From positions 114,013-178,012 of the forward strand of contig NZ_JACJSF010000008.1 in assembly GCF_014698035.1 (NCBI RefSeq): DNA of 64,000 nucleotides, written 5' to 3'. Made by a program: the position numbers and the translations under genes. Origin of the DNA: Desmonostoc muscorum FACHB-395 (GTDB lineage Bacteria > Cyanobacteriota > Cyanobacteriia > Cyanobacteriales > Nostocaceae). The notes below the pieces were generated by a model that did no database searches, was not told the DNA's origin, and worked only from the letters and a program-made list of their open reading frames with translations. Every line of letters starts with the position of its first letter. Within the stretch, counting starts at the first letter, position 1. Of this stretch, positions 25,735 through 34,347 are shown piece after piece.

Positions 25735-26838
25735 TCAAATCCCCTTGAATCCCATATCAGTTTCTACTTGTTGCTGTGCCGGAATCGAACTCACTTTGCC
25801 AGACGCAATGCTAGAAGTCTTACGCCGAATTCCCATCTGGCTCAAAAATATGCCCACTAAAATCACGCTACCGCCAATATATTGAGGCAAGGTAGGGGCT
25901 TCACCCAAAATTAAATAGGCTGCTAAGATGCCCACAATTGGGCCAAATGAGCCAATTAAGGAAGCCGTAGATACAGTAGAAGTTTTCAAGCCTTTAATCA
26001 AAAAAGACTGGCCTAGCACCACAATTAACCCACCGTAGAGAAACATCCATTGCCATAAGAACGGTGAGAGGACATCAGCAAAATGATCTTTGCCATAAAG
26101 GACTAAAGCAATGAAGAAAAAGATTATGGTTCCTAGTGCAGTCCGAAAGATGCTATGGATTCCCAAAGGGATCTGTGAAAGATATTTCTTACCAATAATT
26201 GTAGAAGCGCTTCCAGCTATAGATCCTACTGCTACTAAAAGTTCCCCTATGCCTAAATTGAAACCTCCCATATTCATCATGGCTTCTGTTGGAGGCTGGA
26301 GGATGATAGTTAGGATAACACCGACAAACGCTGCGATCGCTCCAATAAATTCCCAAATATTTACCCGTTCCCTCAATAACCAGACTGATAAAGCCAGAGT
26401 TAGAGGCGGTTCCAAACGTCCTACCAAGATGACATTATTTACCCCTGTGACTGCGAGTGCCTGGAAAATTAAGCCAGGAGCCAACGCTCCCGATAAAATA
26501 GCGACTGCTGTTAAACTGACCCAATCCGTCCTTGAGAGTTGCTTCAAAGTGGCTTTGTTCCACTGTCGCCCATAGATGAGGATCAAAAGTATCAAGGCGC
26601 AAAGGTTTCCCACAAATAAAACATTACATAAAGAAATCGGATTACGTTCCCCGATAAAATGTTCAGCACCGATTTCTGTTAGCCTTCGGGTAACTGCGCC
26701 AGATGCTGCAAAAATTAGCGTTGCTAGCCAGAGATATGTTTGTCCTGAAACTCTATGAATTAAGCGATGTGGTCTTTTGGGCCTAGTCACAATAGCATCA
26801 CTGCAATAAAAGCATTGCTCATTATAAGTTGCCGTCAC
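25735..26838 (-). CDS. EamA/DMT-family transporter
   Basis: A 367-residue inner-membrane permease with ten predicted helices in two EamA repeats. The first repeat covers about residues 30-175 and the second about 200-340 (ISVASGAVTRRLTEIG-type start; GGSVILVGIFLSQMG end). The Leu/Ile/Gly-rich helices and the LVGRLEPPLTLALSVWLLRER signature fit the drug/metabolite transporter superfamily. Substrate unknown. A Cys-rich N-terminal extension (CFYCSD) of about 25 residues precedes the first helix, so the start may be downstream. It is convergent with nothing and probably monocistronic. Confidence 0.88.
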   Translation of the reverse strand: MTATYNEQCFYCSDAIVTRPKRPHRLIHRVSGQTYLWLATLIFAASGAVTRRLTEIGAEHFIGERNPISLCNVLFVGNLCALILLILIYGRQWNKATLKQLSRTDWVSLTAVAILSGALAPGLIFQALAVTGVNNVILVGRLEPPLTLALSVWLLRERVNIWEFIGAIAAFVGVILTIILQPPTEAMMNMGGFNLGIGELLVAVGSIAGSASTIIGKKYLSQIPLGIHSIFRTALGTIIFFFIALVLYGKDHFADVLSPFLWQWMFLYGGLIVVLGQSFLIKGLKTSTVSTASLIGSFGPIVGILAAYLILGEAPTLPQYIGGSVILVGIFLSQMGIRRKTSSIASGKVSSIPAQQQVETDMGFKGI

Positions 26839-27042
26839 GCAGTTCAGAATGAGGTTTTGTTGAGAAAATACTTAAATTATGCTGTGACTTTGAGTTACCA
26901 TCATTGCCTGAGAAAGTGCTGAGAATTAACTAAATTTTCTCAAAGGATAAATTCATGAAAATAGTGGCTTAGTTTCAATAAGTTCTCACTCCTAACTGAG
27001 ATGCTTGGGATGTTCAGGATAAAACAGAAAAGAGAGTCACAA

Positions 27043-27405
27043 ATGAAACTCGCACCCTTACTTACAAGTTTTGCTTTGGTTGGTTTTTTCACAGTTTGGG
27101 ACGTACCATTAAAAGCGATCAATCCGTCATTAGTGCAGGCATCAGCAGCCGAAGAATTATCTGTAACGCAGAAACTAGATTTGCTTACTAAAAGTAAGGG
27201 TCAGATTGGTAGTGGCGATCAATTACGTCGTTTCTTTTTTGCTGACTTGGAGCCAATCGGTATCCAGTTAGGTGGTGCAGGTCATGTAGTTAACCTTTAT
27301 AACAAAGCCAATGATGTCACATTTGCTTACTGTTCTCACTACGATGTGATTGTAGCGATTAAGAAAGGTAAGGTGACAAAGTTTGAACCCAGCGAAGTGA
27401 AGTAA
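27043..27405 (+). CDS. Hypothetical secreted protein
   Basis: A 120-residue protein. The best start is the ATG at 27043 (MKLAPLLTSFALVGFFTVWD), because it begins a signal peptide; the ORF is open 42 bp further upstream. Cleavage is likely near VQASAAEE. The mature part has a basic KGQIGSGDQLRRFF segment and a Gly-rich FVNLYNKANDVTFAYCSHYD-like strand region. No domain recognised. It may be a small periplasmic protein; a single Cys is present in the mature region. Confidence 0.65.
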   Translation: MKLAPLLTSFALVGFFTVWDVPLKAINPSLVQASAAEELSVTQKLDLLTKSKGQIGSGDQLRRFFFADLEPIGIQLGGAGHVVNLYNKANDVTFAYCSHYDVIVAIKKGKVTKFEPSEVK

Positions 27406-27465
27406 TACTAAATCCATTTTCTAATTAATATTTGCTAAGACTAGAGGAGCAATTGGATTACATCT

Positions 27466-27555
27466 AGGACTTACGCAAAACTACACACGGTAGACGCAAT
27501 TCATTAATTGTCTCTACCAGAAAATCAATGTTTTGGCTATTTTTGCGTAAGTTCT
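27466..27555. repeat. MITE-like element, family 1, copy C
   Basis: aggacttacgca at the left and tgcgtaagttct at the right frame 90 bp; an acgcaattcattaattgtctc core differs from copies A and D. It lies between the secreted-protein gene and a family 2 element. Confidence 0.78.
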
Positions 27556-27636
27556 GACATTTATTTAGGTTGCGATGTCTGACAAGACACTACTTTGCAT
27601 CTACGATCTAGAACTCTTGAACAAGGGGTCTAGACC

Positions 27637-27827
27637 GAATGGCACGCTTGAAAAGCTGAAACCTCCTTGCTGGCAGGGTGTGGGAGGTGTGGGAGGATGG
27701 GGAGGCAATGCAGCATTTGTTGATATGCAGTTATTCAATTTCTCCTCTTTCTCCCCACACTTCCCCCACTCCCCCCACTCAAAAAGCAAGTTATATCAGG
27801 GCTTTGCGATTAACAAGCGTGCCATTC
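27637..27827. repeat. MITE-like element, family 2 (GAATGGCAC ends), copy 1
   Basis: Begins gaatggcacg and ends cgtgccattc (191 bp). The interior has ggtgtgggaggtgtgggagg, a ttgttgatatgcagttattc block and caagttatatcagggctttg. It is flanked on both sides by ggtctagacc (27627-27636 and 27829-27838), a possible 10-bp target duplication. Other copies at 32664 and 54855. Confidence 0.78.
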
Positions 27828-27847
27828 GGGTCTAGACCAGATGTGTT

Positions 27848-28021
27848 TCAACTCTTCGTCCCCTGGAAAAGGACATAGGTTGCTTCTCTGACAGTCATTA
27901 GAACCGCTTTTGATCCGTACTGGGAAAATTGGTCACTCGTCCAGCTATAAAAAGTGATCCCTTTGCCATAGCCGAAATAGCGTAGTAGCGCCCATTGTGA
28001 GAGGTTAAGCTTATAGAGCTT
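27848..28021 (-). pseudogene. Tn3-family transposase fragment
   Basis: The minus-strand frame (57 codons between two stops, no start) reads LSQWALLRYFGYGKGITFYS, then WTSDQFSQYGSKAVLMTVRE and ATYVL. The order FY-x3-SDQ(Y/F)-x5-KA-x4-VRDATHVLDGL is a hallmark of Tn3-type TnpA, which in full is about 1000 residues. Only this piece remains, so it is a relic. It sits between the family 2 element and the ABC transporter of the RiPP locus. No inverted repeat or resolvase was seen. The assignment comes from memory of Tn3 TnpA sequence and would need a search. Confidence 0.55.
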
Positions 28022-28202
28022 TTATCAATAAGCAATAGTACTTAAAAATATGCTAAAAATCGGGCTAATCAACAGAATTTTTGGGCTAGCGATCGCATCA
28101 TAATTTAAAAGCATCATTCGTTCTTGCAATCAAAATACGGAATTGCATATACTGTCTCCTCACTGGCAACCCTAAATTTAGATATCTGAAGAATTACGAG
28201 TG

Positions 28203-30020
28203 TTAATGAGAAATGCCATACTGTTTTGCCTGCATATTCCATAGTGCGGTATATTCGCCTCCACGCTGTAAAAGTTCTTGATGAGTACCATCCTCAATTA
28301 AATGACCAGATTTGAGAACTAAGATTCGGTCAGCTATACGCACTGAAGCCAGTCGATGGGTAATCAAGATTGTAGTCTTACCCTCAGCTAGCTCAATAAA
28401 GCGAAGGTAAAGATCACACTCACTGCGGGGGTCGAGTGCAGCAGTAGGCTCATCCAATAGCAAAACCTGGGCTTCTTGGCGGACAAAAGCACGAGCTAGA
28501 GCTAACTTTTGCCATTGGCCTCCAGAAAGTTCTGTACCGCCAAACTGCTTCCCCAGTGGTGTAGCCTCCTTTGTAGGAAAATGATCGACTAGTTTGACAA
28601 TATCGGCTTTTTCAATCGCGTATTTGAGAATGTCTGGATGCTCTAGAGCAGCTAGGTTTCCTAAAGCGATATTTTCCCCCAGCGTCAGCGCATAGTGACC
28701 AAAGTCTTGAAAAACTCCAGCAATTTGCTGCCGCCATTGCTCTAAATTTAAATTTCTGAGGTCTATACCATCCACTAGAATACATCCTTGCGTTGGATCG
28801 TATAGCCTGGTTAACAGCTTGACTAAAGTAGTTTTCCCTGCACCATTTTCTCCTACGATGGCTACTGTTTGTCCAGGGAAAAGGGTAAAAGAAATATCTT
28901 GGAGTGCCAATCTACCATCTGGATAGTAAAAATCAACTTTTTCAAAAGTAATACCTGAACGAATCGGAGTCGGTACTTTTTCTCCAGGTACGCTCAGTAG
29001 CATGGGGATTGGACTGTCAAGAAAATTGAAAAACTGTTGCATGTAGAGAATATTTTCAAACAGATCCAGCCAATTAGCCACCAATCTTTCAAGGTTATTC
29101 TGGAAGTAAGTCAATGACTGTACAAATAAAAGTACACTGCCTGGACTGAATTCTCCTTTAAAAGCTTTCTGTACCACCCAGTAGAAAGAAAAACCATTTC
29201 CCAAAGTGCTGAGGATAGCTAGACTAGACGACCAAAATGCTTGCTTGTCCCTCAGATAGCGCATAGATTGATGTAAAGACTGAAATGCTTGCAGATAACG
29301 CTCGATAAAAAAGGAACCTAGCTTAAATAACCTGATTTCTTTGGCATAGGTATCAGTAAGCATCACCGAAGTGTAATATTCCATTCTTCGAGCTTGGGGA
29401 CTGTTCTCAAATAAATTTAGCCAAATAGCTTTGCCATACTGAGAAGAAACCACTATCTGGGGTATAGTTGCGATCGCTATCACCAGTGGTATCCAAAAAG
29501 CTAGAGGAACTAGTAACCCAACTATCACTATTAAGGTCACTAAAGATCGACCTGATTCAACCAAATTTTCCAGTAAATTCAGTGGTTTATAGCCAACTTG
29601 TTGTTGCAACAGTTGTAGCTCATCATAGAACAGAGAATCTTCAAAACGGCTCAAATCTGAAAAAGTATCAGCTTTCCGCATTAATAATAAGCTAATGTGA
29701 GCCGTTAACTTGTCATTGAGATTTCCTTGCAGTGCCAATACCCAAGGATACAGCAGTGATTCTAGTAGTAAAGCTCCAACCCATCCTGCTACCAAAGGGG
29801 CAAGAGTTGCATAACCTAATTCTCTACCAGATATTAAGGCTGTTGCTACAGTATCTACCACTAGCTTGGTTATCCAAACACTTATGGCAGGAAGAAAACC
29901 TTGTAATATCGTGACAGCAATCAACAAGACTATTTCTCTGGGTGCTGCTGTCCATAATAAAGGTAAAGAACGAAATAAAGCTTTAGTGTAGCCTGCAAGC
30001 CAAACTCTTAAATCGCTCAT
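28203..30020 (-). CDS. ABC exporter, fused permease-ATPase (putative RiPP exporter)
   Basis: A 605-residue half-transporter that would act as a homodimer in the inner membrane. Six helices lie in residues 1-335. The ATPase shows Walker A GENGAGKTT (390-398), the signature LSGGQ (498-502), Walker B LLLDEP (520-525) and the H-loop His in ITHRL (about 555). No C39 leader-peptidase domain precedes the permease, so leader removal, if any, needs another protease. It is divergent from the precursor gene 823 bp away, with no gene between. Its place beside the TOMM genes suggests export of the product; this is inferred from context only. Confidence 0.9.
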   Translation of the reverse strand: MSDLRVWLAGYTKALFRSLPLLWTAAPREIVLLIAVTILQGFLPAISVWITKLVVDTVATALISGRELGYATLAPLVAGWVGALLLESLLYPWVLALQGNLNDKLTAHISLLLMRKADTFSDLSRFEDSLFYDELQLLQQQVGYKPLNLLENLVESGRSLVTLIVIVGLLVPLAFWIPLVIAIATIPQIVVSSQYGKAIWLNLFENSPQARRMEYYTSVMLTDTYAKEIRLFKLGSFFIERYLQAFQSLHQSMRYLRDKQAFWSSSLAILSTLGNGFSFYWVVQKAFKGEFSPGSVLLFVQSLTYFQNNLERLVANWLDLFENILYMQQFFNFLDSPIPMLLSVPGEKVPTPIRSGITFEKVDFYYPDGRLALQDISFTLFPGQTVAIVGENGAGKTTLVKLLTRLYDPTQGCILVDGIDLRNLNLEQWRQQIAGVFQDFGHYALTLGENIALGNLAALEHPDILKYAIEKADIVKLVDHFPTKEATPLGKQFGGTELSGGQWQKLALARAFVRQEAQVLLLDEPTAALDPRSECDLYLRFIELAEGKTTILITHRLASVRIADRILVLKSGHLIEDGTHQELLQRGGEYTALWNMQAKQYGISH

Positions 30021-30842
30021 CAGTTAAACCTGATTTTTTATTCGAGTGTCAAGTAAATAAGCTTTATGCCAGTATTTAAAACCTATCTTATATATTCCCC
30101 TAACTTAAAATTCGCTATCAGCGCTATTACAAAATGGATCTTTACTGTCAGTATGCTTTTTATTTTAAAGCCTCTCTAGGCTTTTCTGCATCAGTAACCA
30201 ATGCAGAAAGTAATATTAGGCGCTATCCAAAATAAAGATAATCCTACTTAAGAAATAAAAATATTACTATCAAGACTAAAAACAATATTGCTTAGGTATG
30301 AATAAAAAAATTTAGAAAAAGATAATGTTATAACAGTTAGAGGATCAAAAAACACAATGTGACGCTAACAGTAGCAAAAACATTCTCAAAGACAAGGTTT
30401 TAGGGAAGATAAATTCCATGAGACAATACAATTACGTCGAGATATTCCTTCCTTTGGCGACCTCCTGGAAAAGGAGGTACATAAATTATAAGTCTTTTTT
30501 ATTAAGGGTTGGAAGGATCTTTACATGATTAAAACTTTAATCAGACTGTATTGTCGTAGGTGATATTTTCCTGAACTTGCCAAAAAGTGATTTTGATCTT
30601 TTATGGATTAGTAAGATTCTGAATAAAAGACTGAGTGTTTTTGTTTAACTATAACCGGATGTGAACGATAGTTAGACATTAACCGTGATCTCCTTTTTTG
30701 ATCATCCTTTACATTCGCTAGTTCCAACATCAATTCTTCTGTGAAAGCTGATTGATACATGAAGATCATTACAGCTTTTGACTGACTCGAATGCAGATTT
30801 AAAAACAGACTAATGAATTTAATCTCAAAGGAGTGAGTAACC
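30021..30842. promoter_or_regulatory. Long divergent regulatory region of the RiPP locus
   Basis: 822 bp with no protein-like ORF on the plus strand. A minus ORF (30608-30907) overlaps the precursor start and looks like a shadow. A small stem acctcc-tggaaaa-ggaggt lies at 30462-30480. The precursor Shine-Dalgarno aaaggag (30827-30833) stands about 9 bp before its ATG. Promoters for exporter and precursor are expected here; none is obvious. Confidence 0.5.
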
Positions 30843-31214
30843 ATGCTTGCAGAAAAAACACTGGCCCAACAAACAATAGATATGCGTTTAGAAGACAAAG
30901 CAGACAAACTCGAACAATTGCTATTGTCCGATGAGGAAATTGCAGCTTTAGAAAAGTTAGCAATGCCAGGAATGTTTGAATCTGAGACTAGTCAAAGATG
31001 GTTTGCTAATTGCGGTGGATGTGTCGGATGTGTCGGATGTGTCGGATGTCGGGGATGCGGATGTCGGGGATGCGTCGGATGTCGGGGATGCGGATGTCGG
31101 GGATGCGGCGGATGTCGGGGATGCGGATGTCGGGGATGCGGATGTCGAGTTACTGAAGGTGGAACAATATCAGGTGTGCTAGACGACACCGATGAGGTGG
31201 GTTTTGGATACTAA
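30843..31214 (+). CDS. RiPP (TOMM-type) precursor peptide with Cys/Gly/Arg-repeat core
   Basis: A 123-residue precursor. Leader residues 1-56 are Cys-free and helical (ADKLEQLLLSDEEIAALEKL), acidic, and end SETSQRWFAN. The core runs from C57 to C101 and holds 17 cysteines separated by VG, RG, GG or G; it has no Ser or Thr. A 22-residue tail follows (starting RVTEGGTISG and ending DDTDEVGFGY), either a follower or a cleaved end. A ThiF-like leader-binding protein, a YcaO cyclodehydratase and a SagB dehydrogenase lie downstream, so cysteines are probable sites of thiazole formation. It resembles (CGx)n repeat precursors such as heterocycloanthracin-type peptides, but the Arg-rich pattern is distinct to my knowledge. 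Shine-Dalgarno aaaggag supports this start. Confidence 0.88.
   Translation: MLAEKTLAQQTIDMRLEDKADKLEQLLLSDEEIAALEKLAMPGMFESETSQRWFANCGGCVGCVGCVGCRGCGCRGCVGCRGCGCRGCGGCRGCGCRGCGCRVTEGGTISGVLDDTDEVGFGY
31011..31145. repeat. Core repeat of the precursor gene (ggatgtcggggatgc type)
   Basis: 135 bp of near-identical 9- and 15-bp units: tgtcggatg for CVG, and ggatgcggatgtcgg for the alternation CG/CRG. The high identity at the DNA level shows recent expansion by slippage, so core length probably varies among strains. Confidence 0.85.
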
Positions 31215-31305
31215 ATAACCTGGAAATAGAACAGCAATTCCGTAATTTGAGAAACCAAGTTTTTTAACTTTAGAACCACAATATCTGGCTTTAAAAGTTA
31301 GAAAA

Positions 31306-31369
31306 GCCCTGTCTTTTAAGCTGTTTTTTTTGCATTCATCACTTTTATAGCTGCAAAAGCAGGGTTTTT
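31306..31369 (+). terminator. Stem-loop downstream of the precursor gene
   Basis: gccctgtcttttaagctg pairs imperfectly with agctgcaaaagcaggg, with a roughly 25-nt loop, then ttttt. It could attenuate read-through so that the precursor is made in excess over the enzymes encoded downstream. Confidence 0.65.
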
Positions 31370-31384
31370 CATTTTCTCAATATC

Positions 31385-31475
31385 AGAACTTACGCAAAAA
31401 TCCTCTCAAACTCTCATTCCTCCGTGACCTCTGCGTCCTCTGTGGTTCGTTTTTGATTAGCTGGGCGTAAGTCCT
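31385..31475. repeat. MITE-like element, family 1, copy D
   Basis: Left end agaacttacgca and right end gcgtaagtcct frame 91 bp between the precursor terminator and the ThiF-like gene. The interior shares ctctgcgtcctctg-like sequence with copy A. Confidence 0.75.
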
Positions 31476-31551
31476 AAATATTTTTGGATACAACCGAGTT
31501 TTCAGATTTTTCTATTTCTTTGATGGAGCTTGGGATAATAAAACAAAGCCT

Positions 31552-32685
31552 ATGAAATTAAATGATGCTCAACGCCTGCGTCTACTAGAACACGTTGTCG
31601 TTCACACTATGCGGTCAGATTGCAATGGCGAAGAAACTATGATATTCAATACGAGGCGGCGAACCCTGACAGTGAAGGGTCAAGCACTGCATGATGTAGA
31701 AAAAATTGTTTTACCTTTATTAGATGGTTCCCGAACAATAGGAGAAATCCGGGCGGCAATTTGCGAAAAGTTGACAGATTCTTCACTAAATCAATGTTTA
31801 GAGTTTTTGATGGACAATCGCTTAGTAGATGAGTTGCTGGAAGATCCAGTTGATTTAGATAGCCGTGCATATTTACTTCCTCAAATCAGCCTCTATCATG
31901 AGCTAGGCTTTAAGCAAAAAGATGCCCAGAAGCACTTAGCGAACGCGAGGATTGCTGTTTTTGGACTCGGAGGTTCAGGGTTGATAGCTGCAATTAATTT
32001 GGCTAGTGCTGGTATCGGTTTTCTCCGCCTATGTGATGATGTCTGCACATTTTCGTCTGATTTACCGATGATGTCAGGCTCAGTCTTTAATCAAATAGGT
32101 GCTTTTCGAGGTGTGGAAGCAGCTCGACAAATCGAGGCGATCGCAAAAGTAACCCAAACTGAAACTGTGACAGATCCTTTAACTAACGACGAAACAGTAA
32201 ATGCTTTGCTTGAGGACGTTGACCTGGTGATTGTCGCTACCGATGCCGTATCTGTCAATCTCGCTTATCGCCTGAACAGACTATGCCTGAAGATGCAGCG
32301 CCCATTGCTACCAGGTGGCGCAGTTGGTGTTGAAGGAACTTTTGGGCCGCTAGTCTTTTCTCAGGATGGCCCTTGCTATCTTTGCTATCGGATGCGGTCT
32401 ATTGCCTGTGCCAAGCTTCCAGAAGCGGAATTCGCTATTGAGCAGTTTCTCGACCGAGAACGCCGTTCTCAACCGCGTTTGCGAGAAAACTTACCGATCG
32501 CGCAGATGTTGGTTGGTAGTTATCTGGCTCTTGAAACAGTGAAGATGTTGCTCGGTTTGCCAATCGCCACTGACGGTAAATTACTGCATCTAGACTTGCT
32601 CGGCACAAAGCTGACTCACAACGTTGTGCTGAAGAAACCTGGTTGTCCACATTGTTCAGGACAGAATGGCACTAAGAAAAGCTGA
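31552..32685 (+). CDS. TOMM leader-binding ThiF/E1-like partner protein
   Basis: A 377-residue member of the E1-like family that partners YcaO in azoline synthesis. Residues about 25-100 form the small domain expected to bind the leader (RRE-type wHTH; FNTRRRTLTVKGQALHDVEK). The adenylate-type fold follows with GLGGSG at 138-143. Zinc tetrathiolate pairs C275/C278 (CYLC) and C365/C368 (CPHC) are intact. The family usually lacks ATPase activity itself and presents the substrate to the YcaO subunit. The stop codon and last residues (NGTKKS) come from a family 2 MITE starting at 32664. YcaO begins 170 bp later, so they are probably co-transcribed. Confidence 0.88.
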   Translation: MKLNDAQRLRLLEHVVVHTMRSDCNGEETMIFNTRRRTLTVKGQALHDVEKIVLPLLDGSRTIGEIRAAICEKLTDSSLNQCLEFLMDNRLVDELLEDPVDLDSRAYLLPQISLYHELGFKQKDAQKHLANARIAVFGLGGSGLIAAINLASAGIGFLRLCDDVCTFSSDLPMMSGSVFNQIGAFRGVEAARQIEAIAKVTQTETVTDPLTNDETVNALLEDVDLVIVATDAVSVNLAYRLNRLCLKMQRPLLPGGAVGVEGTFGPLVFSQDGPCYLCYRMRSIACAKLPEAEFAIEQFLDRERRSQPRLRENLPIAQMLVGSYLALETVKMLLGLPIATDGKLLHLDLLGTKLTHNVVLKKPGCPHCSGQNGTKKS

Positions 32686-32833
32686 AACCTAGTCAGGGCA
32701 TGGTGTGGGAGGATGTGGAGGCAATGCAGCATTTGTTGATATGCAGTTATTCAATTTCTCCTCTTTCTCCCCACACTCCCCACACTCAAAAAGCAAGTTA
32801 TATCAGGGCTTTGCCATTAACTTAGTGCCATTC
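32664..32833. repeat. MITE-like element, family 2, copy 2 (provides the ThiF stop)
   Basis: gaatggcactaag at 32664 and cttagtgccattc ending at 32833 frame 170 bp with the typical internal blocks. The first 22 bp are coding for the 3' end of the ThiF-like gene. A tcagga occurs on both outer sides (32656-32661 and 32836-32841). Confidence 0.8.
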
Positions 32834-32855
32834 GCTCAGGATAGGAGAAAACAAA

Positions 32856-34166
32856 GTGAATGCAGCGATCGTTAGTCCACGCTGGCGCGATTTAGTTAGC
32901 CCGCATACGGGAATCATCCGAGCCATTGATAGATTTACCAAGCCTTATACAGAGTTTGATCTGCCAGTTTTGTGGCAAGCCGAATTAGCAAATTTCCAAC
33001 TTCGCAAACAGCAGGATGATTTACGCTACGGCGTAGGTAGGGGCATGACTGATGAACAAGCAATTTTTGGTGCAGTTGGCGAAGCAGTAGAGCGCTACTG
33101 TGGTGGTATTGTAGATTATCGGCAACTGATTGTCAGTAGCTACGCAGAATTAAGTCATTGCGCCGTCCATCCTCCAACTTTTTTCTCTTTTTCTGACAAA
33201 CAATACTCTGACCCCAATTTTCCATATTCACCTTTCGATCCGGCAACGCAGACTTCGTGGATACCTGCTCTTTCTCTAGCAAGCAACCTACAGGTTTTAG
33301 TTCCAGCATTTATGGTTTATTTCGACTGGGATAGCAATCTACCAGGAGATTATATTTTACCGGTCACTTCTAATGGTATGGCTAGTGGCCCAACTCTTGA
33401 GTTTGCTGTTTACAGTGGCTTGTGCGAGTTGATTGAGCGCGATGCTTTTATAATTACATGGTTAAACCGCCTACCTGCCCCACGCATTTATTTCGCTCAC
33501 CGTCCAGGAATTGAGACGGAAATTTTAAGCCACTACGCCCGATTTGGCATTGAGCTAGTTACGTTCTATTTGATTACTGATATTCAGATCCCAGTTGTGA
33601 TGGCAATGTTAATTGACCGTTCAGGTAGAAGTCCAGCTGTTGCAACTGGTCTAGGATGCCATCTCGATGGATCAACTGCGCTTCGTAAGGCAATTTTTGA
33701 AGTTTGCCAAGCCCGTTTTGGTGATATAGAACGCATGGCTAGCGGCACTGGGATTAATCTCAATAAATATGAAGATGTGCAGAATTTGGACGATCACAGC
33801 GCTTTTTTCTACAAAACGGCTCGGCTACGCGAGTTGGAATTTTTGTTGGAGCATGACCAATACCTAAGGGTTGAAGATTTACCAACTTATGCATCTTCAG
33901 TAGAGGTAGAAAAATTGCAATCGGTCATTGCCAGGTTGCATTCAGTGGGTGTTGAACCTTATTTAGTGGAAATTACAACCCCTGATATTGAGTCGCTCGG
34001 TTTTCGAGTAGTGCGGACTTTAGCCAGTGAACTAGTCCCAATATATTTTGGCTATGGACTAGAGCCATTGGGGACTCGGCGGTTGTTCAATGTACCAGAA
34101 AGGTTAGGTTACGGTGAGCGACGTACCGCAGATGATCTAAATCCGTGTCCACATCCTATGGCTTAA
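32856..34166 (+). CDS. YcaO-type cyclodehydratase (TOMM synthase D protein)
   Basis: The 436-residue YcaO enzyme that activates the backbone amide with ATP to convert Cys residues to thiazolines. ATP/Mg-binding Glu residues are likely in GAVGEAVERYCG (near 72-83), SGLCELIERDAF and FEVCQARFGD. The C-terminus ends NPCPHPMA, which contains PxPxP (P430, P432, P434), the motif associated with azoline-forming YcaO proteins. This supports true heterocyclisation rather than an amidine or thioamide role. The protein is separate from the E1-like partner, as in McbC/D and SagC/D. It starts at 32856, 22 bp after the MITE. Confidence 0.92.
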   Translation: MNAAIVSPRWRDLVSPHTGIIRAIDRFTKPYTEFDLPVLWQAELANFQLRKQQDDLRYGVGRGMTDEQAIFGAVGEAVERYCGGIVDYRQLIVSSYAELSHCAVHPPTFFSFSDKQYSDPNFPYSPFDPATQTSWIPALSLASNLQVLVPAFMVYFDWDSNLPGDYILPVTSNGMASGPTLEFAVYSGLCELIERDAFIITWLNRLPAPRIYFAHRPGIETEILSHYARFGIELVTFYLITDIQIPVVMAMLIDRSGRSPAVATGLGCHLDGSTALRKAIFEVCQARFGDIERMASGTGINLNKYEDVQNLDDHSAFFYKTARLRELEFLLEHDQYLRVEDLPTYASSVEVEKLQSVIARLHSVGVEPYLVEITTPDIESLGFRVVRTLASELVPIYFGYGLEPLGTRRLFNVPERLGYGERRTADDLNPCPHPMA

Positions 34167-34347
34167 TACGATTTTAGATTTTGGATTAGGAATTACTTTC
34201 TTGTCGCAATCATTTTTTGGCGTTGCATAAATGCGGGATGAATTGGCGGGTAAAAGCATTGATAAATCCTTCCAAATTTGGCTAAATCATCCCATGATTC
34301 AGCAACTCCTATTTTTTAAATTGGCTTAAAACGAGGAAATCAGCGTA

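Noticed and set aside
30608..30907. Minus-strand 99-codon ORF overlapping the start of the RiPP precursor gene
   Set aside because: It is antisense to a precursor with a good Shine-Dalgarno, lacks its own ribosome site and shows no domain; treated as a shadow frame.
30976..31182. Asp/Val-repeat ORF in another plus frame of the precursor gene
   Set aside because: Shifted reading of the same repeat, without start signals or leader.
30992..31189. His/Pro-repeat ORF antisense to the precursor core
   Set aside because: Simple mirror of the Cys/Gly/Arg repeat codons; the plus-strand frame has leader, Shine-Dalgarno and partner genes.
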